This document shows positions 1-7,755 of a stretch of DNA of 34,260 nucleotides, in pieces. The notes under the pieces were generated by a model. That model worked only from the letters and a program-made list of their open reading frames with translations. It was not told where the DNA came from and ran no database searches. Each line of letters begins with the position of its first letter. Position 1 is the first letter of the stretch. A program made the translations under genes and the position numbers. This DNA comes from JAVZLQ01 sp049700035 (GTDB lineage Archaea; Thermoproteota; Bathyarchaeia; Bathyarchaeales; Bathycorpusculaceae). Location of the stretch: positions 1 through 34,260 of the forward strand of contig JBNAWC010000009.1 of the NCBI GenBank assembly GCA_049700035.1, written 5' to 3'.

Positions 1-37
1 TATTTCATATTCTAACAATTAATCAAATTTAAACATA

Positions 38-1000
38 TCATTTACGTTTTCTAAAGAGTTTAACACCATCAATATCAGTTACATAATCAAATCCAGATTC
101 AATTAACATTTTAGCATCATCTACGTTTTTAGCTACTGCACAGCTATACTCATCATTACCAAAACTAATTAATTGGGTATATCTTAAAGTTGTCCTTAAA
201 TCTTTATGTCCTAATAAACTTTTTACGTAAAGTAAATCTTTAGTGCGGTAGTATTCCATAGAAGCCCTAAAATGTCTAAAATCATAAAGTCTTATAGTTT
301 TAATAGTTGAGTCTTGAAACTTGTTTGCTACTCTATTACGCACTATACGATAACTTTCAGAAATAGAACTTGATTTAACTGGAAATAACCTGTCATTTAC
401 GCTAAGTTTCTTCATAACAACATAGTTTTTCAATATAGCTAAAGTTTGAGGTTTAAGTTTAAGAGTTCTTCCCATACAGTGTTTAGCAGAAGTAACAGTT
501 ACCACTCCAGAATCCATATCTACATCCTTAACCTTTAACCATGTAACTTCTATAGGTCTTAATCCTAAATCTTTAATTATTGAAAGTATAAGAGCCAATC
601 TTTTAGAACAGTTAGCTATAATCATGTTGAGTTTTTCTTCACTAGGAATCTTAGGTAGTTTATCATATCTTTCATAAAAAGGTTTATTCCATGATAAATT
701 ATTGGCTTTACAGTAAATAGCATAAGCCTCAATCAGTGATTCTTTAAATCCATTAGAACAGTTCTTTTTACTTATGAAATCTTTAACAAGTTCTGGATTA
801 TCTAAACTGCAATATTTAGACAAGTGTTTAAGTCTTTTACCAGTAGCTTCAATAGTTGATTCAGCATAAGCATTCCTCTTCATAAACCACAAAGTATTCA
901 AAATCTTATTATTGGGGGATGCATAAATCAGACTGGGGGATGATGTAGCCGTCCCAGTCTGATTTATGCGGATGAGGAACTCATGACGGACAGACCCCAA
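38..1000 (-). CDS. Tyrosine recombinase / site-specific integrase
   Basis: Tyrosine-recombinase integrase of 320 residues that would catalyse DNA strand exchange for an integrated element. The catalytic set is visible in order: Arg148 (GLRPIE), Lys173 (SAKH), Tyr239-x-x-Arg242 (YDFR, with Tyr where most families have His), His265 (LLGHKD) and the nucleophile Tyr274 (LRYT). Residues about 35-110 form the usual helical core-binding domain. The start used is a TTG only 11 bases after the stop of the rhomboid gene; ATG at residue 40 is an alternative that would remove the segment carrying the inverted repeat. The gene is clearly richer in A and T than its neighbours, which suggests transfer. No tRNA abuts it, and the other end of any element lies outside the window or is not recognisable. 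Confidence 0.88.
   Translation of the reverse strand: MGSVRHEFLIRINQTGTATSSPSLIYASPNNKILNTLWFMKRNAYAESTIEATGKRLKHLSKYCSLDNPELVKDFISKKNCSNGFKESLIEAYAIYCKANNLSWNKPFYERYDKLPKIPSEEKLNMIIANCSKRLALILSIIKDLGLRPIEVTWLKVKDVDMDSGVVTVTSAKHCMGRTLKLKPQTLAILKNYVVMKKLSVNDRLFPVKSSSISESYRIVRNRVANKFQDSTIKTIRLYDFRHFRASMEYYRTKDLLYVKSLLGHKDLRTTLRYTQLISFGNDEYSCAVAKNVDDAKMLIESGFDYVTDIDGVKLFRKRK
921..969. repeat. Perfect 17-bp inverted repeat in the integrase 5' end
   Basis: GCATAAATCAGACTGGG at 921-937 is repeated exactly in reverse complement at 953-969, with a 15-base spacer. A short direct repeat, TGGGGGATG, occurs at 913-921 and 934-942, and a second small palindrome (ATGAG-GAA-CTCAT) lies at 972-984. All sit in the first codons of the integrase. 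The arrangement resembles a recombinase binding or crossover site, or a hairpin over the start of the mRNA; which one cannot be decided from the sequence. Confidence 0.8.
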
Positions 1001-1011
1001 AATAAAGCCGT

Positions 1012-1740
1012 TTACAAGCGAAAGCGTTCCTGCAACTTCTTTTTACGCTTAAGCCCAAAAGCCAAAGCCAAAACCAACTCCGCAATAAAGCCGCCTATAT
1101 GCGCAAAGTACGCTACTCTACCATAAGGGTCAAAGTACGCGTAAGCCCATTGTAGGATGAACCATATGCCCAAGAAAATGAATGCTGGAACTGGCAATAT
1201 CGCATAAACAAACAGCGTCAAAACTATGGCTTTTGGGTAAAGTATGAAGTAGGCGCCTAAAACGCCAGAGATGGCTCCAGAAGCACCAACAACGCCTTCA
1301 GCCAAATCTGAAGTTACTTGTAAGCCTATAAGCTGGTAGAGCAAAGGCGCATACAATGTTACAAGTATGTGCGTGAAGCTTGCGGCTAATCCGCAGACAA
1401 GATAGAAGATTAGGTAGCCAGCATGTCCAAAAACGTCTTCAACATTATCGCCGAAAACAAAGAGGAAAAGCATGTTTCCAAAAAGGTGAAACCAGTTCGC
1501 ATGCATAAACATTGAAGTAAACAATGTAAATAATCGCTGACCATGGAGAACATCGTCTGGCACCATGACAAAAGCGCCATTTTGAGCATCCGTTCCAGCC
1601 ATTAAAACTGCAATTTTCTCATCAAAAACTCCTATTCTTGAAAGCCAATAAACGATGAAAATTACTATGTTCAAGATTATCAGAAAACGGTTCACATGCG
1701 GCGTCGTCCTAGACCTATTCCAATCCCTAATAGGAAGCAA
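1012..1740 (-). CDS. Rhomboid family intramembrane serine protease
   Basis: Rhomboid protease, a membrane enzyme that cuts substrate proteins within or next to their transmembrane segments. The catalytic serine is Ser154 in GASGAISG and the partner histidine is His214 (FAHIGGF). The conserved HANWFHLFGNM segment (residues 80-90) and about six hydrophobic helices between residues 17 and 229 complete the fold; a short basic tail ends the protein. The length of 242 residues is normal. The start is TTG: the N-terminus (LPIRDWNRSRTTPHV) looks family-like, an in-frame TAA lies six codons upstream, and GTGAG precedes it by about six bases. No substrate is suggested by the neighbours. Confidence 0.93.
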   Translation of the reverse strand: MLPIRDWNRSRTTPHVNRFLIILNIVIFIVYWLSRIGVFDEKIAVLMAGTDAQNGAFVMVPDDVLHGQRLFTLFTSMFMHANWFHLFGNMLFLFVFGDNVEDVFGHAGYLIFYLVCGLAASFTHILVTLYAPLLYQLIGLQVTSDLAEGVVGASGAISGVLGAYFILYPKAIVLTLFVYAILPVPAFIFLGIWFILQWAYAYFDPYGRVAYFAHIGGFIAELVLALAFGLKRKKKLQERFRL

Positions 1741-1794
1741 GCGAAACTCACTGGGTTAGTGTAAACGTCTAAAGACTATTTAATCCTTAATTAG

Positions 1795-2166
1795 TCAGTA
1801 AGCTAAACACTCAATCATTCTCTCGCATGTCAAACACTCATCTGGAATAGGCGTGTTCTTTGGACGCTTCCGCAAGTACCCAAGAAAATGCTTACAACCA
1901 GCACTCGCCTGCTCATCAACACGCCTAGTCTTCTCAACAATTGCATGGCTTGTATGACTTTCTTCTCTTTCCTCGCTGTGCCTACGCTCTTTAACATTAA
2001 CCTTTGAAAGGCAACGCGGACAAGCATAATAAACATGAATACGACCGCCAGAAGAATCCGTCGCCAAAAGAGGTCTCTGAAAAGTTTCGTGACATCCGCT
2101 ACAGCGATAACCACCCAAACCCAAATCTTCATAGCCTATTCGAAGTGCGCTTAAATTTTTTTCCAT
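1795..2166 (-). CDS. Zinc-ribbon protein, function unknown
   Basis: A 123-residue protein of unknown function. An N-terminal zinc ribbon is formed by CSGC (residues about 21-24) and CPRC (about 48-51). The C-terminal third has a second cysteine group (GCKHFLGYLRKRP, then CLTCERMIEC) preceded by a charged, Arg/Glu-rich linker. The ATG at 2166 is chosen because GAGGT lies seven bases before it and a TATA box lies at the right distance; the open frame continues further upstream but only through the promoter. It could be a nucleic-acid or protein binding adaptor; nothing shows a partner. Confidence 0.75.
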   Translation of the reverse strand: MEKNLSALRIGYEDLGLGGYRCSGCHETFQRPLLATDSSGGRIHVYYACPRCLSKVNVKERRHSEEREESHTSHAIVEKTRRVDEQASAGCKHFLGYLRKRPKNTPIPDECLTCERMIECLAY

Positions 2167-2202
2167 GATGTTTACCTCTTCGCAACATATATCGAAAATA
2201 TT

Positions 2203-2217
2203 GATATTTAATAAACC
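2203..2217 (-). promoter_or_regulatory. TATA box of the zinc-ribbon gene
   Basis: On the minus strand this reads GGTTTATTAAATATC, centred about 44 bases before the ATG at 2166. Transcription would start near 2184, giving a leader of about 18 bases that contains the GAGGT ribosome binding site. Inferred from spacing only. Confidence 0.5.
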
Positions 2218-2266
2218 TTTTTGCGTACATATACAACAAAAAGACACAAAACAAAAACGCGCAAAA

Positions 2267-2341
2267 TGGGCCCGGCCGGATTTGAACCGGCGACCAACAG
2301 GTTATGAGCCTGTCGCTCTAACCTAGCTGAGCTACGGGCCC
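2267..2341 (-). tRNA. tRNA-Met (CAT anticodon), elongator type
   Basis: A 75-base cloverleaf on the minus strand: acceptor GGGCCCG pairs with CGGGCCC, D-arm GCTC/GAGC, anticodon stem ACAGG/CCTGT with loop CTCATAA, T-arm GCCGG/CCGGC with loop TTCAAAT, discriminator A. CCA is not encoded (TTT follows), as is usual in archaea. The G1:C72 pair and the absence of three consecutive G:C pairs in the anticodon stem argue against the initiator. A tRNA-Ile with a modified CAT anticodon cannot be fully excluded, but the D-arm and body look like elongator tRNA-Met. There is no intron. Confidence 0.95.
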
Positions 2342-2366
2342 TTGTGCCATCTAATATGCTTGTTGG

Positions 2367-2380
2367 AATTTAATTTAAAC
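2367..2380 (-). promoter_or_regulatory. TATA box of the tRNA-Met gene
   Basis: Minus strand GTTTAAATTAAATT, centred about 33 bases before the mature 5' end of the tRNA, so transcription would begin about 8 bases upstream of it. On the plus strand an AATTTAAAAGG element near 2409-2420 could serve the thioredoxin-like gene in the opposite direction. Confidence 0.5.
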
Positions 2381-2457
2381 GTTTTCCGCGTTTAAGGGTT
2401 TAGTGGAAAATTTAAAAGGCTATTCTGCAAACAGTTTATGTCTTGGAGAAAGGAATT

Positions 2458-2748
2458 ATGGAGCTAAAGGTTTTCACTTTACCCACATGCCCAGTATGCC
2501 CAGTTGCCAAAACAATTGCGGCTGAAGTTGCGCAAAAGTTTGGCGTCGCATTTAGAGAGGTGAACATGGCAACCGAGGAAGGCCTAAAAGAGGGATTAGC
2601 CTACCAAATCATGAGCACGCCAAGCATAACCATTGACGACGAAGTTATAGCCAAAGGACGCCTTATCTCCAAGGAGAAACTTGAAGAAGAAGTAAAAAAG
2701 CGAATAGAAAAGTGGAAGGAGCGAGCCGCCACAAGTAGCAGCATATAA
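2458..2748 (+). CDS. Small thioredoxin/glutaredoxin-like protein
   Basis: A 96-residue thioredoxin-fold protein, probably a thiol-disulfide exchange partner. The redox motif CPVC lies at residues about 10-13, right after the first beta strand (MELKVFTLPT), and the cis-proline segment STPSITID follows near residues 55-62. A charged helical tail ends the protein. ATG at 2458 is preferred over an in-frame TTG 15 bases upstream because AAAGG precedes it at a good distance. It resembles small archaeal glutaredoxin-like proteins that work with thioredoxin reductase; no reductase gene is in the window. The next gene follows after 17 bases and may be cotranscribed. Confidence 0.85.
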   Translation: MELKVFTLPTCPVCPVAKTIAAEVAQKFGVAFREVNMATEEGLKEGLAYQIMSTPSITIDDEVIAKGRLISKEKLEEEVKKRIEKWKERAATSSSI

Positions 2749-2765
2749 TACAGTGGAGAATCTTC

Positions 2766-3122
2766 TTGGAAGTCAAAAAGGCCTTAACAGTTTTCCATTA
2801 CGCTGAAAAAATAAAATCAAACCTAATTTTGGCTGCAAAGCTTTTAGAATCTTTAGGAAACATGAAGCAAGAGGAGCTTGCTGGCGCCGAGAAAATGTTT
2901 GCCGCCTATTTGAATGCATTTATTTCTGAAGTTAATATCGCGGCTAACGCTTCTGGAGTTAAGGAATTCAGGGACGTAAGCGCAAAACTTGATGAAGCTG
3001 CTGAACAAACGTTAAGGCATGAATATTCTGCGGCAATGAAGCTCATTTCCGAAGCCATATCTATAACAACTACAAGCGGTAGTGGCGCCGCAGAAGTTTT
3101 GAAGGAAAATAACCTAATCTAG
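2766..3122 (+). CDS. Small helical protein, function unknown
   Basis: A 118-residue protein that I do not recognise. It is predicted almost wholly helical, with alanine- and leucine-rich amphipathic stretches and no cysteine, signal peptide or membrane segment. The start is TTG with GGAG nine bases upstream. It follows the thioredoxin-like gene closely and its last four bases overlap the end of the convergent glycosylase gene. Codon use and the ribosome binding site support a real gene; the role is unknown. Confidence 0.6.
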   Translation: MEVKKALTVFHYAEKIKSNLILAAKLLESLGNMKQEELAGAEKMFAAYLNAFISEVNIAANASGVKEFRDVSAKLDEAAEQTLRHEYSAAMKLISEAISITTTSGSGAAEVLKENNLI

Positions 3123-3991
3123 CCTTGCGTCCTAATGTAGTGGTAAAGGTATTCCTGCGCATAACCAGCATAATCGCCGAAATACTTTCTCCCAAAAAGG
3201 TTAAGTGCACTATACTCTGAAAGCGTTAAGGACTTTTTGCTGGACAATTTCGCCACAAAATCTTTTGAGAAGTGGTGTGCATAAAATTTTAGGATAGCAC
3301 GCCTTATCCAAACATCCACGGGGAAAGCCTCAAACTTTTCTAGAGCAAATAGCAACACGCAGTCCGCAACCTTGCAGCCCACACCTGGAAAACGCAAAAG
3401 TTCACTTTTAGCCCTCTCATAACTAATTTCTTTAAGCTGCTTAAAATCAAAGTCGGTTTCGCACATACTCTTCGCTGTTTCATACACGTACTTTGCCCTA
3501 TAACCAAGACCACACTCCAGCAATTCTTTAACTGACGCCTTCGCAATTCTTTCCCTTGTTGGAAAAGCATAAAATTCCATTCCGTCGAAGCGTACTTCTT
3601 CTCCAAACCTTCTTGATAAGGCTTCAAGCATTCTTCTAATTGCTGGAATGTTTTTGTAAGTTGCGCAGACATAGGATATTAGGCATTCCCATGACTCTTG
3701 GCGGATGATGCGCAACCCCTTTGAGGCTTTTATTGCGTTTTCCATGTGTTCGTCTTTGCAGATTCTACTGTAAACCAATTGTAAATTGTCATTCAAACCA
3801 AAATAGCTCTTCACGAAGTTTTCGTCAACATTTTCAAATTCAAGCCGTTCACAGTCTTGTCGTATTTTAAATGCCTTATCTCCAACAACACCGTACCACC
3901 ATTCGCCACGCCTAAACCATCTGAAGGCTTGACCACAACAAAGCGTAACATCCAAATTGAACGGATTTGAAGATTCTAGCGTTATTTTCAT
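3119..3991 (-). CDS. ogg: 8-oxoguanine DNA glycosylase/AP lyase, OGG1 type
   Basis: A base-excision repair enzyme that removes 8-oxoguanine and then nicks the abasic site. Residues 1-110 match the OGG N-terminal domain (NPFNLDVTLCCGQAFRW near 9-25). The helix-hairpin-helix is LLRFPGVGCKVADC (198-211), with the catalytic lysine at Lys207 and the catalytic aspartate at Asp226 (FPVDVWIRR). At 290 residues with the N-terminal domain it is the OGG1 form rather than the shorter archaeal Ogg2 or AGOG forms. Its ATG lies two bases after the stop of the GNAT gene, so the two are probably one transcript. Confidence 0.92.
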   Translation of the reverse strand: MKITLESSNPFNLDVTLCCGQAFRWFRRGEWWYGVVGDKAFKIRQDCERLEFENVDENFVKSYFGLNDNLQLVYSRICKDEHMENAIKASKGLRIIRQESWECLISYVCATYKNIPAIRRMLEALSRRFGEEVRFDGMEFYAFPTRERIAKASVKELLECGLGYRAKYVYETAKSMCETDFDFKQLKEISYERAKSELLRFPGVGCKVADCVLLFALEKFEAFPVDVWIRRAILKFYAHHFSKDFVAKLSSKKSLTLSEYSALNLFGRKYFGDYAGYAQEYLYHYIRTQG

Positions 3992-3993
3992 TC

Positions 3994-4896
3994 CTATTTT
4001 GGCTCCCGCTGAATATTCTTGCGCATAAATTTCCAGTTATGCGAAATTTGAAAGCCAAGTTTCCGCAGAAGACTCACCGAAGAAATGTTTTGTTCAACAG
4101 TGTATAAGGCAACAGAATCGTATCCACGCATATATAGAAAGTTCATTGCACGACAAGTTAGTGCACTTGCAAGTCCCTTACCGCGATATTTCGGAATTGT
4201 CGCCGCTGGACCCATGTAGCCCCTCTTTCCGCCATAGTATGCGTTGTACTCTGTGTCTGGTCGCGAAACAACAACGGAAACTATTTTGCCATCGTCATCC
4301 GCGACATGTATCCATTCTTCATTGAAGGGCGGATGCTCATCCTTCCAGCGCTGAATAGCGCCTATGCTGAGTCTTTCCCAGCCAAAACCAGCATTAACAG
4401 CCTCAACAAACGCTTTTTCCTCATCTGGTTTTAGGCTGCGGAGCACTATGCCCTCTGGAACTTTCGGAATTGGCTTTAACCCATCAAGCTTCGCGACCAT
4501 GTGGTATAATCCGCCTTCAGCTTTGTATCCGCGTTCAACCCACTCGGTGATTTTTGGGCTTTCAGCATCAACAGCCGTTGAAACAGCGGAGCCTTTAACT
4601 TGTTTTTCAATCGCGTTCACTAATGCGTCTTCAACAGCCCGTTTATTCGCGGTTTCTTTTGCGGCAAGCCACTCGATTTCCTCGCCCCAATGACCTTCTT
4701 TGTAAGAGGCAACGCCCAAAACTTCGCCTTTCACCTCGGCAACAAAGATTTTGACGTTTCCACGTTGAATCCAAGAGCGAACATCATCCTCATGATAAGG
4801 AGTAAATTCATAAGCTCCTCTATAAGCATGGTTAAGCAAATTAACGATGGTAGGCAAATCCCTCTCGCTGAAGTTTCTAATTTTGATGTTGCTCAT
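3994..4896 (-). CDS. Tandem GNAT-family N-acetyltransferase
   Basis: Two GNAT folds in one chain of 300 residues. The N-terminal copy (about 4-130) begins IKIRNFSERDLPTIVNLLN and keeps the fold but not a clear acetyl-CoA loop. The C-terminal copy (about 150-300) has the pyrophosphate-binding loop in IPKYRGKGLASALT and the end motif NISSVSLLRKLGF. The second copy is therefore the likely active domain, with the first perhaps shaping the substrate site. The substrate is unknown. A TATA-like element at 4926-4934 (minus) would give an almost leaderless mRNA. It heads an operon with the OGG glycosylase; no functional link is evident. Confidence 0.85.
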   Translation of the reverse strand: MSNIKIRNFSERDLPTIVNLLNHAYRGAYEFTPYHEDDVRSWIQRGNVKIFVAEVKGEVLGVASYKEGHWGEEIEWLAAKETANKRAVEDALVNAIEKQVKGSAVSTAVDAESPKITEWVERGYKAEGGLYHMVAKLDGLKPIPKVPEGIVLRSLKPDEEKAFVEAVNAGFGWERLSIGAIQRWKDEHPPFNEEWIHVADDDGKIVSVVVSRPDTEYNAYYGGKRGYMGPAATIPKYRGKGLASALTCRAMNFLYMRGYDSVALYTVEQNISSVSLLRKLGFQISHNWKFMRKNIQREPK

Positions 4897-5137
4897 TTTC
4901 GCTATTGCACAAGGTTGGAAAGGCGTAATAAACCTTTACTTCGGATGGAAAATTTTAAGCGCAAATAGATTTCCTTGAAATTGAACGCTTTTTCCTAAAA
5001 AGCTTGTTTTCTGGTTTTTTGTTTTCCGTGATTATGTATACAAACACATTCGCTTTTGGAGTGCCGCTTTCATCTATTGCAAAGTTGTTGTGGAAAGAGT
5101 TTAAATAACAAAACCCTACATTTAGCGTCTACTTTGG

Positions 5138-5145
5138 TTATAAAA
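5138..5145 (+). promoter_or_regulatory. TATA box of the nrdR-nrdD-nrdG operon
   Basis: TTATAAAA centred 31 bases before the nrdR ATG, giving a leader of about five bases. A second AT-rich element (GTTTAAATAAC, 5098-5108) lies further upstream. The 276-base gap 4897-5172 otherwise shows only T-rich runs near 5010-5030. I see no convincing 16-bp NrdR box, so autoregulation is expected from the family but is not shown by the sequence. Confidence 0.55.
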
Positions 5146-5172
5146 GCACTAAAGTTTGTAGCGTGAAAACGA

Positions 5173-5619
5173 ATGAAATGTCCCTACTGCGGCTCCGAGA
5201 GCATCAAAACCCTTGAAACAAGGGACTCGCCAGACAACACCGTTAGGAGACGTAAGGAATGTGCAGACTGCGGAAAACGATTCACAACCTACGAGTATGT
5301 AGAGACAATCGAACTTATGGTTAAGAAGAAGGATGGAAGACTTGAAAGATTCGACCTAAACAAAATTGTCCGCGGTCTCCAGAAAGCATGCGAAAAAAGA
5401 CCCGTAACGATGGAGCAGATTCGCGAGCTTGCAGAACGCGTAAGACAAGATTTAGCGAGACTTGGAAAGGAAGAAGTTAGCTCGCAGGAGATTGGCGATT
5501 TGGTTATGAAGTATTTGAAGAATCTTGACCGTGTTGCATACATTAGGTTTGCTTCAGTTTATAGGCGGTTTGAAGAGCCAGAAGATTTCCGCAAAGTGCT
5601 TTTAGAGGTGAAAAAATGA
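5173..5619 (+). CDS. nrdR: Transcriptional repressor NrdR
   Basis: NrdR, the nucleotide-sensing repressor of ribonucleotide reductase genes, 148 residues (typical length). An N-terminal zinc ribbon (CPYC at 3-6 and CADC at 31-34, with the RRRKEC DNA-binding segment between) is followed by an ATP-cone (about 45-135) that senses ATP against dATP. It overlaps nrdD by four bases (ATGA), so repressor and target are cotranscribed and presumably translationally coupled. NrdR is widespread in bacteria and patchy in archaea, so this may be an old acquisition. The ATP-cone resembles the cone at the start of the next protein. Confidence 0.95.
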   Translation: MKCPYCGSESIKTLETRDSPDNTVRRRKECADCGKRFTTYEYVETIELMVKKKDGRLERFDLNKIVRGLQKACEKRPVTMEQIRELAERVRQDLARLGKEEVSSQEIGDLVMKYLKNLDRVAYIRFASVYRRFEEPEDFRKVLLEVKK

Positions 5620-7739
5620 AGTTTGTTAGGAAACGTGATGGACGTTTAGAGGCGTTTGACCAGGAGCGAATAACAAACGCCATTTGGAAAGCCGCCAAGG
5701 CTGTTGGCGGAAAAGACCGTGAACTAGCCAAAAAACTAAGTGATAAAGTTGTTGAAATACTCAAGCAGCGGTTCGGAGAGGAAGGCGTCCCAACAGTTGA
5801 GGAAATCCAAGACATTGTCGAAAAAGTGTTAATCGAAAATGGGCATGCACGCACAGCCAAAGCCTACATACTCTACCGCAAGCAACACCAAGACCTAAGG
5901 GAGTTAGCTTCGCTCCTAAGCTCAGCAGACCTCGTCGACCAATACTTGGAGATTGAGGACTGGCGCGTAAAAGAAAACTCAAACATGAGTTATTCGCTGC
6001 AGGGCTTAAACAATTACCTCTCATCCACAGTCATAGCCAAATATTGGATTACAAGGATTTACCCGCCAAAAATCGCGGATGCACACTTTTCTGGAGACAT
6101 GCACATCCACGACCTAGGCGTTTTGGGACCATACTGCGTTGGATGGGACATTAAGGACTTGCTGCTTTCAGGCTTCGGAGGAGTCACTGGAAAAATTGAG
6201 AGCAAACCAGCAAAACACTTCAGAACAGCCCTAGGACAAATAGTAAACTTTTTCTACACGCTTCAAGGCGAAGCGGCGGGAGCACAAGCCTTCAGCAACT
6301 TTGACACTTACTTGGCGCCATTCATATACTATGATAAGCTAAGCCAAAAAGAGGTTGAACAAGCGCTTCAAGAGTTCTTCTTCAACATGAACGTGCCGAC
6401 CCGCGTAGGTTTCCAGACACCGTTCACAAATGTTACGCTGGATTTGAATGTTCCAGAGTTTATGAAGGATGAACCCGTGATTATCGGCGGACAAGTTATG
6501 GAGAAAACCTACGGCGAAATGGAAGAGGAAATGCGAGTTTTTAACACGGCCTTTGCTGAAGTTATGAGTCAAGGCGACGCGAAGGGCAGAGTTTTCACGT
6601 TTCCAATACCAACATACAACATAACCAAAGATTTTGATTGGGAATCACCAATATCGCAGAAAATCTTTGAAGTAACCGCAAAATACGGAGTGCCATACTT
6701 CTCAAACTTCATAAACAGCGACATGAAACCAGAAGACGTTAGAAGCATGTGCTGCCGCCTAAGAATAGACAACCGCGAACTCCGCAAGAGAGGCGGCGGA
6801 TTCTTCGGCGCAAACCCGTTAACTGGCTCGATAGGCGTTGTAACGCTTAACATGCCAAGGATTGGCTATTTAGCGAAAAACGAGGATGAGTTTTTTGAGC
6901 GTTTGGAGGCGCTTATGGAAATAGCGAAGGACAGCCTAGAAATAAAGCGTAAAGCCCTAGAAAACTTCACGGAAAACGGGTTATACCCATACTCTAGGCG
7001 TTACTTGCGCAATGTTAAGGAAACTTTTGGAAAATACTGGAAGAACCACTTCTCAACAATCGGGATTGTGGGCATGAATGAGGCGATAATGAACCTTTTC
7101 GGCTTCAGCATTGCCTCACCAGAAGGTCTGGAATTCGCTGTAAAAGTGCTCAATTTCATGCGCGAAAAACTTGCAGACTTTCAAGAAGAGACTGGAAACA
7201 TTTACAATTTGGAGGCAACACCAGCGGAAGGCACAAGTTATAGGCTTGCGCGCATAGACAAGCGGAAGTACCCAGACATAATTGTGGCGAATGAGCGTTA
7301 TCTCTCTAAAGGCGCGGAACCGTTTTACACAAATTCTTCGCAGTTGCCAGTTGACTTCGAAGGAGACTTGTTTGAGGCTTTGGAACACCAAGAAAAAGTG
7401 CAGACGCTCTACACTGGCGGAACAGTATTCCACATATACTTGGGCGAAAGGCTACACTCATGGAAATCCGCTGCCGAGCTAATCCGCAAGGTAACGTGGA
7501 GCACGCGTCTGCCATACTTCACCCTGACGCCGACGTTCAGCATCTGCCCAACACACGGCTACACAAACGGCGAACACAAGCAATGTCCAATATGCGGGGC
7601 AAAATGTGAAGTCTACTCGCGTGTGGTTGGCTACCTACGTCCAGTCGACCAGTGGAACGATGGAAAACAGGCGGAATTCGCCATACGCAGAACTTTCGAC
7701 AAATCCGTTGTCATGGCTGCTCCAGCAATTACAGCGTGA
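5616..7739 (+). CDS. nrdD: Anaerobic ribonucleoside-triphosphate reductase NrdD
   Basis: Class III ribonucleotide reductase, an oxygen-sensitive glycyl-radical enzyme that makes dNTPs. Domains: an ATP-cone for allosteric control (residues 1-95), then the ten-stranded barrel. The cysteine pair in MCCRL (379-380) matches the thiyl-radical loop. The C-terminal zinc site is Cys644, Cys657, Cys660 and Cys664, and the glycyl radical is expected at Gly672 in RVVGYL. The sequence runs about 35 residues beyond that glycine and ends in a hydrophobic tail. The length of 707 residues is normal. It sits between its repressor and its activase, which fits strictly anaerobic DNA precursor synthesis. Confidence 0.97.
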   Translation: MKFVRKRDGRLEAFDQERITNAIWKAAKAVGGKDRELAKKLSDKVVEILKQRFGEEGVPTVEEIQDIVEKVLIENGHARTAKAYILYRKQHQDLRELASLLSSADLVDQYLEIEDWRVKENSNMSYSLQGLNNYLSSTVIAKYWITRIYPPKIADAHFSGDMHIHDLGVLGPYCVGWDIKDLLLSGFGGVTGKIESKPAKHFRTALGQIVNFFYTLQGEAAGAQAFSNFDTYLAPFIYYDKLSQKEVEQALQEFFFNMNVPTRVGFQTPFTNVTLDLNVPEFMKDEPVIIGGQVMEKTYGEMEEEMRVFNTAFAEVMSQGDAKGRVFTFPIPTYNITKDFDWESPISQKIFEVTAKYGVPYFSNFINSDMKPEDVRSMCCRLRIDNRELRKRGGGFFGANPLTGSIGVVTLNMPRIGYLAKNEDEFFERLEALMEIAKDSLEIKRKALENFTENGLYPYSRRYLRNVKETFGKYWKNHFSTIGIVGMNEAIMNLFGFSIASPEGLEFAVKVLNFMREKLADFQEETGNIYNLEATPAEGTSYRLARIDKRKYPDIIVANERYLSKGAEPFYTNSSQLPVDFEGDLFEALEHQEKVQTLYTGGTVFHIYLGERLHSWKSAAELIRKVTWSTRLPYFTLTPTFSICPTHGYTNGEHKQCPICGAKCEVYSRVVGYLRPVDQWNDGKQAEFAIRRTFDKSVVMAAPAITA

Positions 7740-7755
7740 AAAAGGGAAAAACCAG

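Noticed and set aside
2267..2341. tRNA-Met as attachment site of the integrase
   Set aside because: It lies about 1.3 kb away with two intact genes between, and no duplicated tRNA end is seen near the integrase.
4897..5172. NrdR operator box upstream of nrdR
   Set aside because: AT-rich stretches and a GTATAC near 5036 were considered, but none fits the known 16-bp box well enough.
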